A stretch of 64,000 nt of DNA, taken from positions 8,743,501 to 8,807,500 of the forward strand of contig CM040096.1 of NCBI GenBank assembly GCA_022496805.1, read 5' to 3'. This DNA comes from Pohlia nutans. Taxonomy: Eukaryota; Streptophyta; Bryopsida; Bryales; Mniaceae. The notes under the pieces were generated by a model. It saw nothing but the letters and a program-made list of their open reading frames with translations, had not been told where the DNA came from and ran no database searches. Shown here one piece after another: positions 22,385-33,141 of this stretch (positions within the stretch are counted from its first letter, which is position 1; the number at the start of each line of letters is the position of its first letter). The translations under genes and the position numbers were made by a program.

Positions 22385-22630
22385 ATTCAATTACTCAAAA
22401 ATAATAATTCTACTACTCGAATTAAAAAATTTAGCTTTGCTGAAAACAAAATTTGTGCTGCCCGACCTAAAAATTGTAGCCTCCTAGACAATAATTTTTC
22501 GGCTGCCCGGGAAAAAATTTCCTGCTGCCCGGGGAAAAAAATTCTGCTGCCCGGACTGTAATTTTCAGCTGACCGGACCACAGTCTCCAACTGCCCAGAC
22601 CATAGTTTCGGGCTGCCCGGACCACAATAT
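22385..22630 (-). repeat. ~30-bp tandem array (GGTCCGGGCAGC unit)
   Basis: On the minus strand, units built on GTCCGGGCAGC plus an A/T-rich tail such as GGAAATTTTTTCCC recur about eight times. They are best kept near the SINE-like head and decay away from it. It may be the amplified body of the SINE or a CACTA subterminal array. Confidence 0.75.
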
Positions 22631-22636
22631 CCCACA

Positions 22637-22730
22637 ACACCTCCACCATCCGGATTTGAACCCGAGACCTCCTACATGGTAACCAAGAGATCTTACCAAC
22701 TCACCAATGGTAAGTTACTTTATGCTACTA
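22637..22730 (-). mobile_element. tRNA-derived SINE head
   Basis: Minus strand: A-box-like TGGTGAGTTGGTAAG and, about 35 bp later, a perfect B box GGTTCAAATCC, as in tRNA-derived plant SINEs. The tRNA stems are too poor for a functional tRNA. It sits inside the CACTA element. Confidence 0.7.
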
Positions 22731-22978
22731 CGGTGTACTTATTGTTACTTATAAATGCCGACATAAAAAATTTGGACTTTTGACAATTTTAGTGAACTTT
22801 GAAGGCTTGTTTCTCCTCCATATGGAGTCCGATTTTAATAAAAATTGTTGGAAAAGTTGCGTTCTAAAGTCTAGTATTAGTGGTAAAAATTTCACTTTGA
22901 TCCAATATGTTGTGAAGCTTCTACATACATTTTAGTAGAAGGGGGTTCACCTAAAAAATAATTTTTATCTTTGATACC

Positions 22979-23400
22979 TAAAAAAATATGTTTTTAGAAA
23001 TTCTTGAAATTTTTTATAGATATAGATAAAAACCTGCCTAATCCACTACAAAAAAAGTTTTGAACAAAAAAAAGTTTTTGACATCGTTAAAATATCCAAA
23101 GGCTGCTATGGAAAAAAAAACAGCTCACAGCCATTAAAATTTCGTCGAAAAAAAAATATTTTTGGAATTTTTTGAAACTTTTTGTAGGTATAGAAAAAAA
23201 GCCTGCCTGATCTAATGAAAAAAAAAATTGAAAAAAAAAAGTTTTTGACTTCGCTAAAAATCTGCAAAGTCTGCTGTGGAAAAAAAACCGCTCCCAGCAA
23301 TCAAAATTTCGTTCAAAAAAAGATATTTTTGGAATTTTTTGAAACTTTTAGTAACTATATAGAAAAGTCTGCCAGATCCACTCCCAAAAAAAAATTTGAC
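22979..23400. repeat. ~168-bp tandem repeat, about 2.5 copies
   Basis: Each copy runs from an A-rich tract through TTTTTGGAATTTTTTGAAAC, GCCTGCCTGATC-like sequence, GTTTTTGAC and GGAAAAAAAACNGCTC to AAAATTTCGT. Copies start near 22979, 23148 and 23318; the last is partial. Confidence 0.75.
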
Positions 23401-24773
23401 AAAAACATTTTATTTTTTTATTTTTTTTGTAATTACAATTAATTTTAAATTTTTATAAATTTTTAATAAAATAATAATATTAATTATTACATAAATGTTT
23501 AAAAATTATTTTTAAAATGTTTTATTTTTATTTTATTTTATTTTATTTTATATTAAGAATATTAATAATTTATTTTAAAAATTATTAAAATATTATTATC
23601 CAACTTGATGTGACCGAAATGCTGCCACATATCCACGTGAGATTTCAATTTTTATTTTATATTATATATATTTTAAAATTATTCAATTTTTTTAATATAT
23701 ATATTTTTTATTAATTTATGTGCATGAGAACTCGCAGTTTTGATGAGGCTTCAGATTTCCTTTAATGTTATAGAAAGTTAAAAATTTGTGAAAATGGCAC
23801 TTATAGTACACAGACCAACAGAAATCAGTGAAAAAGGCACTTACAGTGCACGGACCAACAGAAATGAGTTGATTTTCTGTTGTTTTGGTCGTGATTTTCT
23901 AATAGTGCATGGATGATATCTAGTTTGAACCATAACGCGTGCAGGCCGGACCACTGATCACCTTTTGCGCAACGGTATATGTATTAGATAACTGACAAAG
24001 CCGCGGTAGCGGCGAGTAGGTTATCATACATAACCGGTTGTTCACTTTGCAATCACAACCCTTGATTTTCATGATCCAAGAGCATAGGATGCAAGTTGAT
24101 AGGAGAGAAGGTTATGAGTTGCAACTTGTGATGGTGATGGTGACGGGTTGCCAATGGGATGGAGCCATGTTAACGTTGAAAAGTCAACAACCGGTTATGA
24201 CAATGAAACTGACATCATGACATGAAGAACAACGCATGGTGGAAAGAACCGATTTTTAGGGGAAAAAATAACGTCAATATTCAAAAAATGTATTTTCTTG
24301 ACTAAAGCAATTGTAGAAGCCTTCAAGTGGGTAGTCGAAAACCTGCAGGATCCTTTTAGTGTTTATACAAAAGCTATTCTATAATTAATGATTTTTTATT
24401 TTTTATTTTCAAAACAAGCGTTTTAGTGTAATGAAAAGAAAATACTAAAGAATATTTGAAAAATTTGACATCCATCAAAATGAAAACTTCAAAGACAATA
24501 ATAATTTGCCAGAGTGTTTACTACATGGAACACTTGTTTCGTTAAAAGTGCACATAGCCATGTGCGCTTTTTTTTGGAGTAAATTGTACCATCAGCTCTA
24601 TATGATGTAAAAAATGTGCCTATATTCTATATATGCTTACACTAAATTTCTTAAAAAATTGAATCTAATATAGAGGATTTCATTCTAATGGAAATGTAAA
24701 TCCATATGATGATCTCATGGGAAGAATCTATTGCAAAAATGTTTGATAGCAAAAAGAGGTGGGCATGTGCCTA

Positions 24774-24792
24774 CCCCCCCCCCCCCCCCCCC
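24774..24792. repeat. Homopolymer C19
   Basis: Nineteen consecutive C, directly after GGGCATGTGCCTA, the same palindromic core seen in the repeats at 25052-25300. Length may be unreliable in sequencing. Confidence 0.9.
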
Positions 24793-25051
24793 AAAATCCC
24801 CTTGCAGAAAGCTTGATAGCAAAGGGGGGTGGACACGAAGAACCCTAGCCATTTTCATATGTTCCTAGTAATAGTGCATGATTTGCACAATACACATTTG
24901 AAAACATCAAATTAAATGAAGAAAATACACAAATTTTATTTTTTATAAAATGCACACATGCAGTAACACAATCTAGATTATAATGTTCTCTCAAACCTTT
25001 TACATATCAGCAATAATATATTTATGCTTCACCAATTACTATAAACACTAA

Positions 25052-25300
25052 CTAATTAAATGGTTTCAAAGGGTGGGCGTGTGCCCACCCCCCTTTGTTA
25101 TCAATTTTTTTTTAATTAAATGGTTTCAAAGGGGGTGGATGTGTGCCCACCCCCCTTTCCTTTTGCTATCAAAGTTTTAATTAAATGGTTTTAAAGGGGG
25201 TGGGCGTGTGCCCACCCTGCTTTGTAATCAAAAAAATTATCTGAATTTTTTTAGGGAGTAGGCACATGCCTACCTGCGTTTGAATCTTTTTGGTTAGCAA
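25052..25300. repeat. Tandem hairpin repeats with core GGGTGGGCGTGTGCCCACCC
   Basis: Three to four units with 59-67-bp spacing. Each has TAATTAAATGGTTTCAAA, then a G-rich/C-rich palindrome, GGGTGGGCGTGTGCCCACCC or close variants (GGGTGGATGTGTGCCCACCC; GTAGGCACATGCCTAC), then CCTTTG and TATCAA. A related unit lies at 24752-24840 around the C19 tract. Confidence 0.8.
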
Positions 25301-25555
25301 AGGAGGGTGTACACATGCTTAAATCTTGAATAATATAAGAAGCTTAATTCACGTGCAATTTTGCTGAGATTGGACTAAATTTTTAAATCATGAACAGAAC
25401 CAGCAAAGAACATAACATGTGTTGGTTAGAAAAACAAAGTCCTCATATGAGCCTAATTTTGACTTCTTTGTCCTTTACGATTTAATCATAGTTCTAATTA
25501 GCCTCAGAATGTTCACCAAAACATGCCGGACACAGCTTTGGTGCAGAAATAATCC

Positions 25556-25780
25556 TCACTTAAAGGGCATGTGTTGAACACATTCGTTTGGTATTTGGCA
25601 TCTTGCGCGAATAAGTGAGAATGCAACATCGTTTACCACTTGAACAAGCAATAATGCAACTTGAAGCGCCGCCTCCACCTTCAACCTCTTTGCTAAATTC
25701 CCTACGTCAGTTCCTTCAATCAATTCTTTCATACCCTCGGCCTCTATGATTCCGCTATGATCACGATAAAAACATTCCAT
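25556..25780 (-). CDS. Hypothetical ORF or exon, 74 codons
   Basis: Amphipathic, protein-like composition (HSGIIEAEGMKELIEGTD, NLAKRLKVEAALQVALLLVQ) in otherwise AT-rich DNA, ending in TGA. An upstream AG could make it a terminal exon. Further minus-strand ORFs at 26039-26385 might belong to the same gene, but I could not join them. I do not recognise the family. Confidence 0.28.
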   Translation of the reverse strand: MECFYRDHSGIIEAEGMKELIEGTDVGNLAKRLKVEAALQVALLLVQVVNDVAFSLIRARCQIPNECVQHMPFK

Positions 25781-27378
25781 TCCTTTCCGATCATTCTGAT
25801 GATATGTTGGTATGCTCTTTTCAATCTACAAACTCTGCAACTTCTGATAGTTGAAATTGTGTACAACCAAGGATTCATAAATTTTCAATCTATTGCCACT
25901 GATTTGAAACGTAACGACAACCTCACTCTACACAATTACAAGACCTGTAACTGCATGAGCTTCTAGATTCAACTACATTATAAAAATGGCAAAAAAAATT
26001 AAGAAAGACGGAATTCTACCTGCTACCTCTACCTCCTCTCACATGCTCGTGGACGAAATTCTGGTCGCTTCAGCCACCTGCTCTGTCTTCACATCATCTC
26101 CATCAACTCTGTCAATGGCCGTGTGACTGGAATTGACACAGTTTTGAGATTCTCTGCATTCAAAACGCCATCTGAGCTTCCCTCTATGTCCCAAGCTAAA
26201 CCCAGAGAGTAGCTCCTCCAGGAAAACCACTCACATAAAGATGGAATCACACAAAGACGGAATTCTTCGATACTAAGGATCGCGATACACAAACTCTTGC
26301 CAACAGAGCCTTCTCCGCCCCCACTTAAGTTGTTATGATTTGCGTGTTGCAAAAAGAAACCAACAATTGAGCGCTTCCGGCGCAAAAATTTGACTAGTCA
26401 TGCAATTGCCCTCATCAAAGACGACACCAAAGATTCCACCAAGGTCGAGAAATACACAAACAATCCAACCGAATTTGGGAGGAAGCAAAGACGCCCCAAA
26501 CTCCAAAGCCAAGATCTACACCTTGTCTAGATAGTAGGCATAAAACCCTAATAATGACAGTTGGAGTCAAATGTGAATTGTGAAATTCAATGGTTCTTCT
26601 CATTATAGACATGCATATATTAAAACAGTGCACAAATGTTTGAAAATTTTATGGACATTCAATTTTTGCACAAAATAGGTAAACTATGACTATACTTTCT
26701 TCAAATGTACAAAATTTTAGTATGTGCACTTTTTATATGGCATGTGCACTTTTAATGAAACAAGTGTTATGGGTACAATAAGACTTTGAGATGAGAGTTG
26801 GAGGCTTGAAATCACACGAAGCGGATTTGGAAAGAAATGATAGAAAAACATGGTTGGAACTATGAACCATAACTTAATTTACAAAAGAAAGAAAGATGAA
26901 TGAGTTTATTGTGCAAAAGAAAGAAAAATGAGATTCTATAGGTGTTTTCAACAATCGCTAGCCAAAGAACTTAAAACCAGCTACTTGTAATTTAAAAAAA
27001 TAAATAATAAATAATAAAATAATAAAATAAAGACAACAAATTGTGATCTAATGAGATGTTTCTACAGAGGTGGACATAAATGAGGCTTATAGAATGCAAT
27101 TCATAATACCTTCTGTGTTAAAAAGGGACCATTCATACGTAAAAAATGGAATATGACTTCAAACTTTTAAACTCGTATAAATTACATTTGATTTGATTGA
27201 TTTTTTTCATAAACCTTATACTATCCAATAACAAAGTAGCCTGAGACCGATTTTAAAAATTGGACGATTTAATGGCAATTTACCTTAACTTACTTTGGAT
27301 AAGAAGGGAAAATGAATAAATCACTATACAAAAGAAGGAAAAATAAATACCAGATAAATGGTAATTTGTGCTTAATAT

Positions 27379-28927
27379 TTAACCCCTAAACATCCTCACC
27401 CCTCTCAACATCCTCACCCCTCTCTAGATTTGGAGAATTTTAAAGATGTCTTATAAAATGTAACTAAGAGGAATATTTTGAACTTGATATATGAATAAAA
27501 CTTGTACATAATGAATTTTTGACTCTATCCATACCGTTAGATTTATGATTGTTGTTACCAATATTTTTATATAAAAATTGAAACTTTAAATTGAAAATTC
27601 TTTTGTAATTTGATTACAAATATGATACTGAAAATTTGTACATGAAATTTGTTGTGATTGGTGGAAATGTAATACTCTAAGTGTAGTGATTTTTAGAGAT
27701 TTTTTGGTTGCTTAATTTTAGTAGTTGACTTTTTCAAGAGCACTTTTACACTGAAATCTTTAAAATTTTGGGTGAATCACTACAACATGAAATGAGGCAT
27801 GAAAATTTCACAAATCTTCCCTTTTCAAATTGGATCACACATGCACGAAGTTAACTTCCCATAAAATTTATAGTAAAAAATCCACATTGCAAAAAGTCAA
27901 TGACGGATGAGAAATCTGCATTGGATTTTGTACAGTCAGGTCTAATATGCTTATGAATTCCCCTCTGCAGGAAAGAAACTCAGAAACTTTGAATAATGCG
28001 TGTGTACTCAAAAATGATCCGATTTGGAAACCGTAAAGTGCGTTGCAATTAAATTGGAGTGTATTACAATATAATTACAAATTTACACATGTATTAGTGA
28101 AAATCATACAACAAGTTAAAAATGTTATATACAATATCTACCATTGAGTGCTCTCACCCTTTGCTTGAGTTATAGTGTCCATTCTAGCAAACATATTTGA
28201 AATGAGCGTTTGAAATTATTTTTGAGATACTTGAGTCTATACTTGTTGGATGATTTGTATCATTTCATCTGTCTCCTTTGTAATTTCTTATTTTGTAATG
28301 GTGTAGCCGTGTAGGGGCTTTCACAGGTTTTGACAAAAGTCCAATTGTCATCATTCCTTCAACTAAACAATAAGTAATTGATTTTGTGGAACTTATTTAT
28401 GAAAATACATTGATCAGCTTCTATTTTATGCATGATAGACCTATTCAAGTCACATTGATGGAGGATGGTGCTTCAATATACCGTAGTAAATACCTTGATG
28501 ATTGAAGACAAGCTCATGGAATCAAAAAGATTATGAAGGACAAAGATGAAATGATACAAATCATTCAACAGGTATGGGCTCAAGTATCTCAAAAAAAATT
28601 TAAACGCTCATTTCAAATATGCTTGCTAGAATGAACACTATAACTCAAGCAAAGGGTGAGAGCACTCAATGGTAGATAGTGTATATAACATTTTTAACTT
28701 GTTGTATGATTTTCACTAATACATGTGTAAATTTGTAATGATATTGTAGTACACTCCAATGTGATTGCAACACACGGCACTTTACGGTTTCCAAATCAGA
28801 TCATTTTTTAGTACACACGCATTGTTCAAAATTTTAGAGTTTTTTTCTTGCAGAGGGGAATTCGTAAGCATATTAGACCTGACTGTACATCGGCCACATT
28901 ATGGACGGTTGGACATTTAGGGATTAA
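27379..28927. mobile_element. TTAA-bounded element P1, carrying a GTAC foldback
   Basis: Starts TTAACCCCTAAACATCCTC and ends TGGACATTTAGGGATTAA. The termini are imperfect inverted repeats, (C/T)CCCTAAAYRTCC, flanked by TTAA. Without the foldback at 27934-28884 it would be about 590 bp, matching its inverted relative P2 (29782-30358). Confidence 0.8.
27934..28884. mobile_element. Long-inverted-repeat (foldback) element with GTAC target duplication
   Basis: Left arm about 27934-28296, right arm about 28535-28884, loop of about 240 bp. Ends AGTCAGGTCTAATATGC and its inverse GCATATTAGACCTGACT. GTAC lies on both sides (27930-27933, 28885-28888), and P2 has one GTAC at the matching place, so GTAC is a 4-bp target duplication. 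No ORF of useful length. A diverged relative lies at 44184-44791. Confidence 0.85.
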
Positions 28928-29781
28928 CCCTTAAAGGACTCTATATTCAAATATCGTACCTTCACAGGAGCTTCATCCTTCCTCAGATGAATGATTAATT
29001 ATTTCTAAAAAACAATTTTTTTTTCCCAAATATTCTCTAAAATCCGTTTTTTCCCTTACAAATTAAAAAAAAATCTCGAATTTGTTGGCATTTATTTTTA
29101 GAATTATTTAAAAGCGAAACCACTATGAAGATACAGTAATGGATGTTTGTTGGTCATTGAACCCATTTTTGAACTTGAAGATGAATTTTCTTGCTATTAA
29201 GAAAATGAAGCTTTTAAAGTCTAATTTGCACTCTACTTTTCAAATCTTAAAATATTAGGCACTGAGTATTTTATTGCTCTTGTAAGCTTTCAGTTCTAAC
29301 CAAGATTTGGATTGCATTGCTTAGGATGTTCATCTTTCAAATTTCAAATTTCAAATAAACATTTTCTATCAAAAACATATCATGTGATTTTCCAATGTGA
29401 TTTGCACTTGTTCCAAAAGAATTGTAATTTTTGGAGCTTTTTTTTAAATTAATATGAATTTTTGGAGTTTTGTAAAAAGTTCATTTTGTATAATTTTTTT
29501 ATTTCAATATTAATAGGAAACACATCATTTTGTACATGAAAATATTACAATAAATAAATATATAAATATATTTATTTATTTATATTTATATTTATATTTA
29601 TATTGATAAATCTTGAAGGGTGAATTGTAGATGAAAGTGTACCGAAGTACCCAATCGTCAAGGTCAAATATTTTCTTTTTGCCCAAATGCTTTGGATATT
29701 CTTTAAGATTATGTGGATCATATTCTCTAAGATTCTCTTTTTCACCATGGAAAATAGATTTTCTTGGAAAACATAATTTCC
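28928..29781. other. Spacer between P1 and P2
   Basis: Begins CCCTTAAAGGACTC right after the P1 TTAA, possibly one end of another TTAA element. Otherwise AT-rich with a (TTTATAT)-like stretch near 29550-29600. No gene seen. Confidence 0.4.
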
Positions 29782-30358
29782 TTAACCCTTAACTGTCCAA
29801 CCATGCATATTTTGCACGATGTACAGAATCAAATTCCGATTTCTCATCCATCATGCACTTTTTGCAATAAATTTTTTTTAGTGAATTTTTTTATGGGAAG
29901 TTAACTTTGTGCATGTGTGATCCGATTAGAAAGGGGATAATTTGTGAAACTTTATGCCTCATTTTATGTTGTAGTGTTTCACCAAAAATTTCGAAGATTT
30001 TAGTCTAAAAGTGCTCTTGAAAAAAACAACTCATAAAATAAAGCAACCAAAAAATCTCCAAAAATCACGACACTTAGAGTATTACATTTTAACTCATCAC
30101 AACAAATTTCATCCACAAATTGTCAGTATCTTATTCGTAATCAAATTACAAAATAATTTAAAATTTTATATTCCAAAATTTATAAAACAATATTGGTGAA
30201 AGCAATCGCAGATCTAACCATATGGATGGAATCTAAAATTCATAGTGTACAACTTTTATTCATACATCAAGTTCAAAATATCCATCTTAGTTGCATTTTA
30301 TAATTCATCTTTTCAAAACTGCCTAAACTGGAAAAGGGTGAGGACGTTTAGGGGTTAA
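29782..30358 (-). mobile_element. TTAA-bounded element P2 (inverted relative of P1, lacks foldback)
   Basis: Ends TTAACCCTTAACTGTCC and GGACGTTTAGGGGTTAA. Its inverse follows P1 from CCCCTAAACRTCCTCACC through CACTACAACATGAAATGAGG-like and TTTCTCATCC blocks to TGTACATCG, then directly into the P1 right end (GGTTGGACA). It is thus an uninterrupted copy. Confidence 0.8.
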
Positions 30359-30565
30359 AGCAAATTTGGACTTCTCTTCTTATAATTTTTTTTGTCAGCC
30401 CTAACGGACGGCCGAGTACGATAGTTTGACTTTTCTACAAAAGATTGGGACATTGAAGGAACCATGATTGTTTTCAAAATGAAGAAATCAATTTGCAATT
30501 ATAATCTTAAGATTCTCTTTTTCAATGTAAAAAACTTCAAAAAATAATTAAGTCATTCATAAAGT
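30359..30565. other. Short spacer
   Basis: AT-rich, nothing recognised. Confidence 0.3.
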
Positions 30566-31040
30566 GCCATAACATTCTTAAATAAAATGTAGGGCATCAT
30601 TTCTACAAATTATCCGTACAGTCAAACTTTCAAAAATAACTTTATATATTTTTTAATTAATTTAAATGCTAATAACCTTTGAAAATTTGTATAAATAATA
30701 ATTTCCACTTTTAAGAGTTCAAAATTTAGCATGATTAGTTAAAGTTGGTTTATCTATTGTAAACTTCAAAAAAGCAAAAGAAATGATGGAGGGAACATCA
30801 TTACTTTCTCCAAATAGAAATTTTTATAACACTAAGACAATGTTGAGGTGATGCACTTTGAAAATTTCTCCCCAATGGAGTTTAACTCGGATTGACACAA
30901 TTCAAATTGCGTTGGAAAGTAGACTTGATGTAGTATTTTAAAATGATTTTTGTTTTTTCAAAACTTATTTTTTTGTTCCGGGCAACCCGTTAGATTCAGG
31001 CAACGACCAAAAAATGATCGTTTGAGTGTTTGGGGGTTAA
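30566..31040 (-). mobile_element. TTAA-type element, family L (inverted, rearranged)
   Basis: The inverse of this stretch matches 36099-36608: GTTCCGGGCAACCCGTTAG, GGAGTTTAACTCGGATTGAC, AATGATGGAGGGAACATCAT and TGTAGGGCRTCATTTCTAC recur in reverse order. The right edge is GTTTGGGGGTTAA (TTAA 31037-31040), joined by a short unrelated segment. The other end is not clear. Confidence 0.68.
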
Positions 31041-31408
31041 GATGTGAAAACAAAAAGCATTTAAGAGCATCCAAGACCAGGGGAAGTCACTGTCAAGAAT
31101 TTTAACAACCATGAGAGAACAAATATAGGGTGTTTTTTTATTCATGTGAGATAAAATTTATAAAGTTTAGAAGTAATATAGAGTGTTTTCAAACCAAATT
31201 GAGAATATTATATGAATATTCTTAAAATATACCATGAATATATCTTAAAATAGTATAAATATTATAATATTCCGATTATTTCATAGACCCTCATTAAATA
31301 CCCTATGTTCAGTCATGTATCCCAAAATTCACACTAAATGACTTCCCCGAGATCCAAGAGCATCAAAGAAAATCTTAGAAGCTTTAGTAGGGATAAAAAA
31401 TGTAGGGC

Positions 31409-31588
31409 TTAACCCTTAAACGTCAAGAGGGCCTGGGCAGGGCAGCCCGGAAGGCATCTAAATTTTCGGAGGAAAGAAAGAAAGAAAAAAAAAACTGCTC
31501 TTGCTTGATTTGGTTGAGAAAATCTACTTTTTTCTCAGTTATTCCTTTATAAAAAGCCCGTGGGCCTTTTTTGGCGTTCAAGGGTTAA
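31409..31588. mobile_element. TTAA-bounded miniature element, 180 bp (M)
   Basis: TTAACCCTTAAACGTCAAG at the left and TTGGCGTTCAAGGGTTAA at the right form an inverted pair. Inner GGGC-rich blocks (GGCAGCCCGG; GCCCGTGGGCC) resemble the subterminal parts of other TTAA elements here. No ORF. Confidence 0.83.
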
Positions 31589-31668
31589 GAATGTTATGCG
31601 ATAATTGAGTCTGAAGAAATGGAGGAAAAACTCGTTTAGCTTTAATTTCCCAAATTTTTGACTAAATA

Positions 31669-31978
31669 GAGTTAACCGAAAAGTCAGCTCAAAGAGAAAA
31701 GTTTTAACAAACTCCTCTTGAACCCCTCTTGAACTCATATGGAAATATAAATAGACCAAAAACTAGTTCACGATGAGTTGGGAGACAATCTAAAGCAAGC
31801 CACTGCTATTATTCTCCACACCTCGTAATGACTCCCACACCTCCTACCAAAGCTCCAAGCCCATGGCCCACAAGGGGACAAGTTATGACACGACACTATT
31901 CAACCCAACTATAGCTCAAAAGAGAGGTTAGAAGGAGGGCAAAAAGGGAGGTTAAATGAGCTTCTTTTCGGTTAACTC
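31669..31978. mobile_element. Mariner-like miniature element, 310 bp
   Basis: Ends GAGTTAACCGAAAAG and CTTTTCGGTTAACTC with TA on both sides (31667-31668, 31979-31980). Same terminal consensus (GAGTTAWCCG) as 21641-22000. Confidence 0.75.
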
Positions 31979-33141
31979 TAATTTCCCAGATTTTTTCTGC
32001 CGACCACCTACAGCGGGTAAAGATGAGTAAGGCTTTTTACTTTGCAGAAGCGGAAATGGACAGGAAGTTACCGAAAAGATTCGGTAAAAAAATAGGTTTA
32101 GGTCCGAAGCTTTCACGGATTCAAAGCCCTCGTCGTCTTCATTTGTTATGGACTTATGGTCATTGTCATTGCCTGTTCGTTCGTTTGTTTCAGAGCTCTC
32201 TGGGTTCCTCGGACTGCCGTGATCATCGCATTCAAAGCAACAAATTCTCCGTCGTTACTATCATGGCCTTCCTCATCACTTAACTCGTTCCATTCCCGTT
32301 TTTTTTCTTTTCAATTCCCTGAAAAATTGAATCCATCTGGCTTGCTGTAAATTCCCTGGCTCCACCGTTTCAATCAATTCGGCAGCGACGCGCGCTTTGG
32401 CGCGTGGCTTATTTCTCGGCAGCAACGAGCGACGTAATTCTCGAGAGGGCGTTGGGGTTTTGACGTTGCGCAATTGGTGAGTGCAATTGGCAAGGGTTTA
32501 GGAGGTTTGGGTGGAGCCCTTGTTTTAGGGTTTCGTGAGTTGAAGCTTCATTTCGTGTTTGATTGTTTGTTTGTTGGTGATTTGCGTTTTGCACGTGGTG
32601 ACGGCGGCAGTTTTTGGTGCCCTAATTCTTGGGACTCGATCTGTTTGCAATTGATTTAATACAATTACAGAACTGTTGTGGTGGCGGTGTGGTTCAAAAT
32701 TTAACGCTGAGTGAGTGAGTGAGATTTTTGGAGCAGTGGATCGATGGATACCAGTTGGAGGGTATAGGAATATCCAATGACTGCAGGAATCGTGTTTTAG
32801 ATTTGAATTGGAAGAGTAGTAGAGTAGAGATCCTTGCAGCTGGATGATTCAGTGGAATTATCCGTGTTTCTGCAGTTTTGAGATTATCGCTGAGTGAGTT
32901 TGTGATTTTATTATGAAAGAGGGGAGTATTTTAGTTATTCTGGTTCAGGCAGAGTGCGTATCTTTATCAAGCGACAGGGTTTTAGAGCCACAGTTTAGGT
33001 AGGGTTTTTCTGCTTAGACGTCCGGGGTTGTGTTTGTACGCGCCGAAGGACATGTTCCGTGTAGTGTATGTTGTAAATTGTTCGTACCAAGGGCGTTTCT
33101 TGATACTTTTTTCTCTGTGGTTTTGGCTCAGAGAAGGTTTG
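31979..33141 (+). promoter_or_regulatory. Upstream region and probable 5' UTR of the CTLH gene
   Basis: From about 32450 composition changes to GT-rich, TTTTAGGGTTTCG-containing sequence typical of plant leaders. The boundary of transcription is not visible. Several short upstream ORFs occur, including an in-frame ATG at 33052; the 86-codon ORF at 32023-32283 has no recognisable domain and is not called. Confidence 0.4.

Larger units (their letters stand above)
22247..23908. mobile_element. Non-autonomous CACTA transposon, 1.66 kb, CAT target duplication
   Basis: Ends CACTACTAGAAAATATG and GATTTTCTAATAGTG; CAT on both sides (22244-22246, 23909-23911). Subterminal inverted blocks follow: CCAGAACAACA / TGTTGTTTTGG and AATCAAC / GTTGATT. 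The interior has no transposase but carries a ~30-bp tandem array, a tRNA-like SINE head and a ~168-bp tandem repeat. Confidence 0.87.
23912..27378. other. AT-rich intergenic DNA with repeats; no firm gene
   Basis: Contains a C19 tract (24774-24792), hairpin repeats (25052-25300) and minus-strand ORFs between 25556 and 26633. One of these (25556-25780) is protein-like and listed separately. The rest is low-complexity AT-rich sequence. Confidence 0.4.

Noticed and set aside
27379..30358. One large 3-kb transposon with ~900-bp terminal inverted repeats and a 930-bp insertion at TGTACA
   Set aside because: Better explained as two TTAA elements, P1 (with a GTAC foldback inside) and inverted P2, because each has its own TTAA ends and P2 is the empty site of P1.
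31409..31588. TA as target duplication (Tc1/mariner) for the TTAA elements
   Set aside because: The outer T and A of TTAA are conserved at almost all ends, which a TA target would not require; still listed as the main alternative.
32023..32283. 86-codon ORF upstream of the CTLH gene
   Set aside because: No motif, no homologue recalled, and overlaps other ORFs in the probable promoter/leader.
33052..33141. Upstream ATG as start of the CTLH protein
   Set aside because: It adds a 30-residue hydrophobic leader unexpected for a cytosolic/nuclear scaffold; the MDTQ start begins the conserved-looking region.
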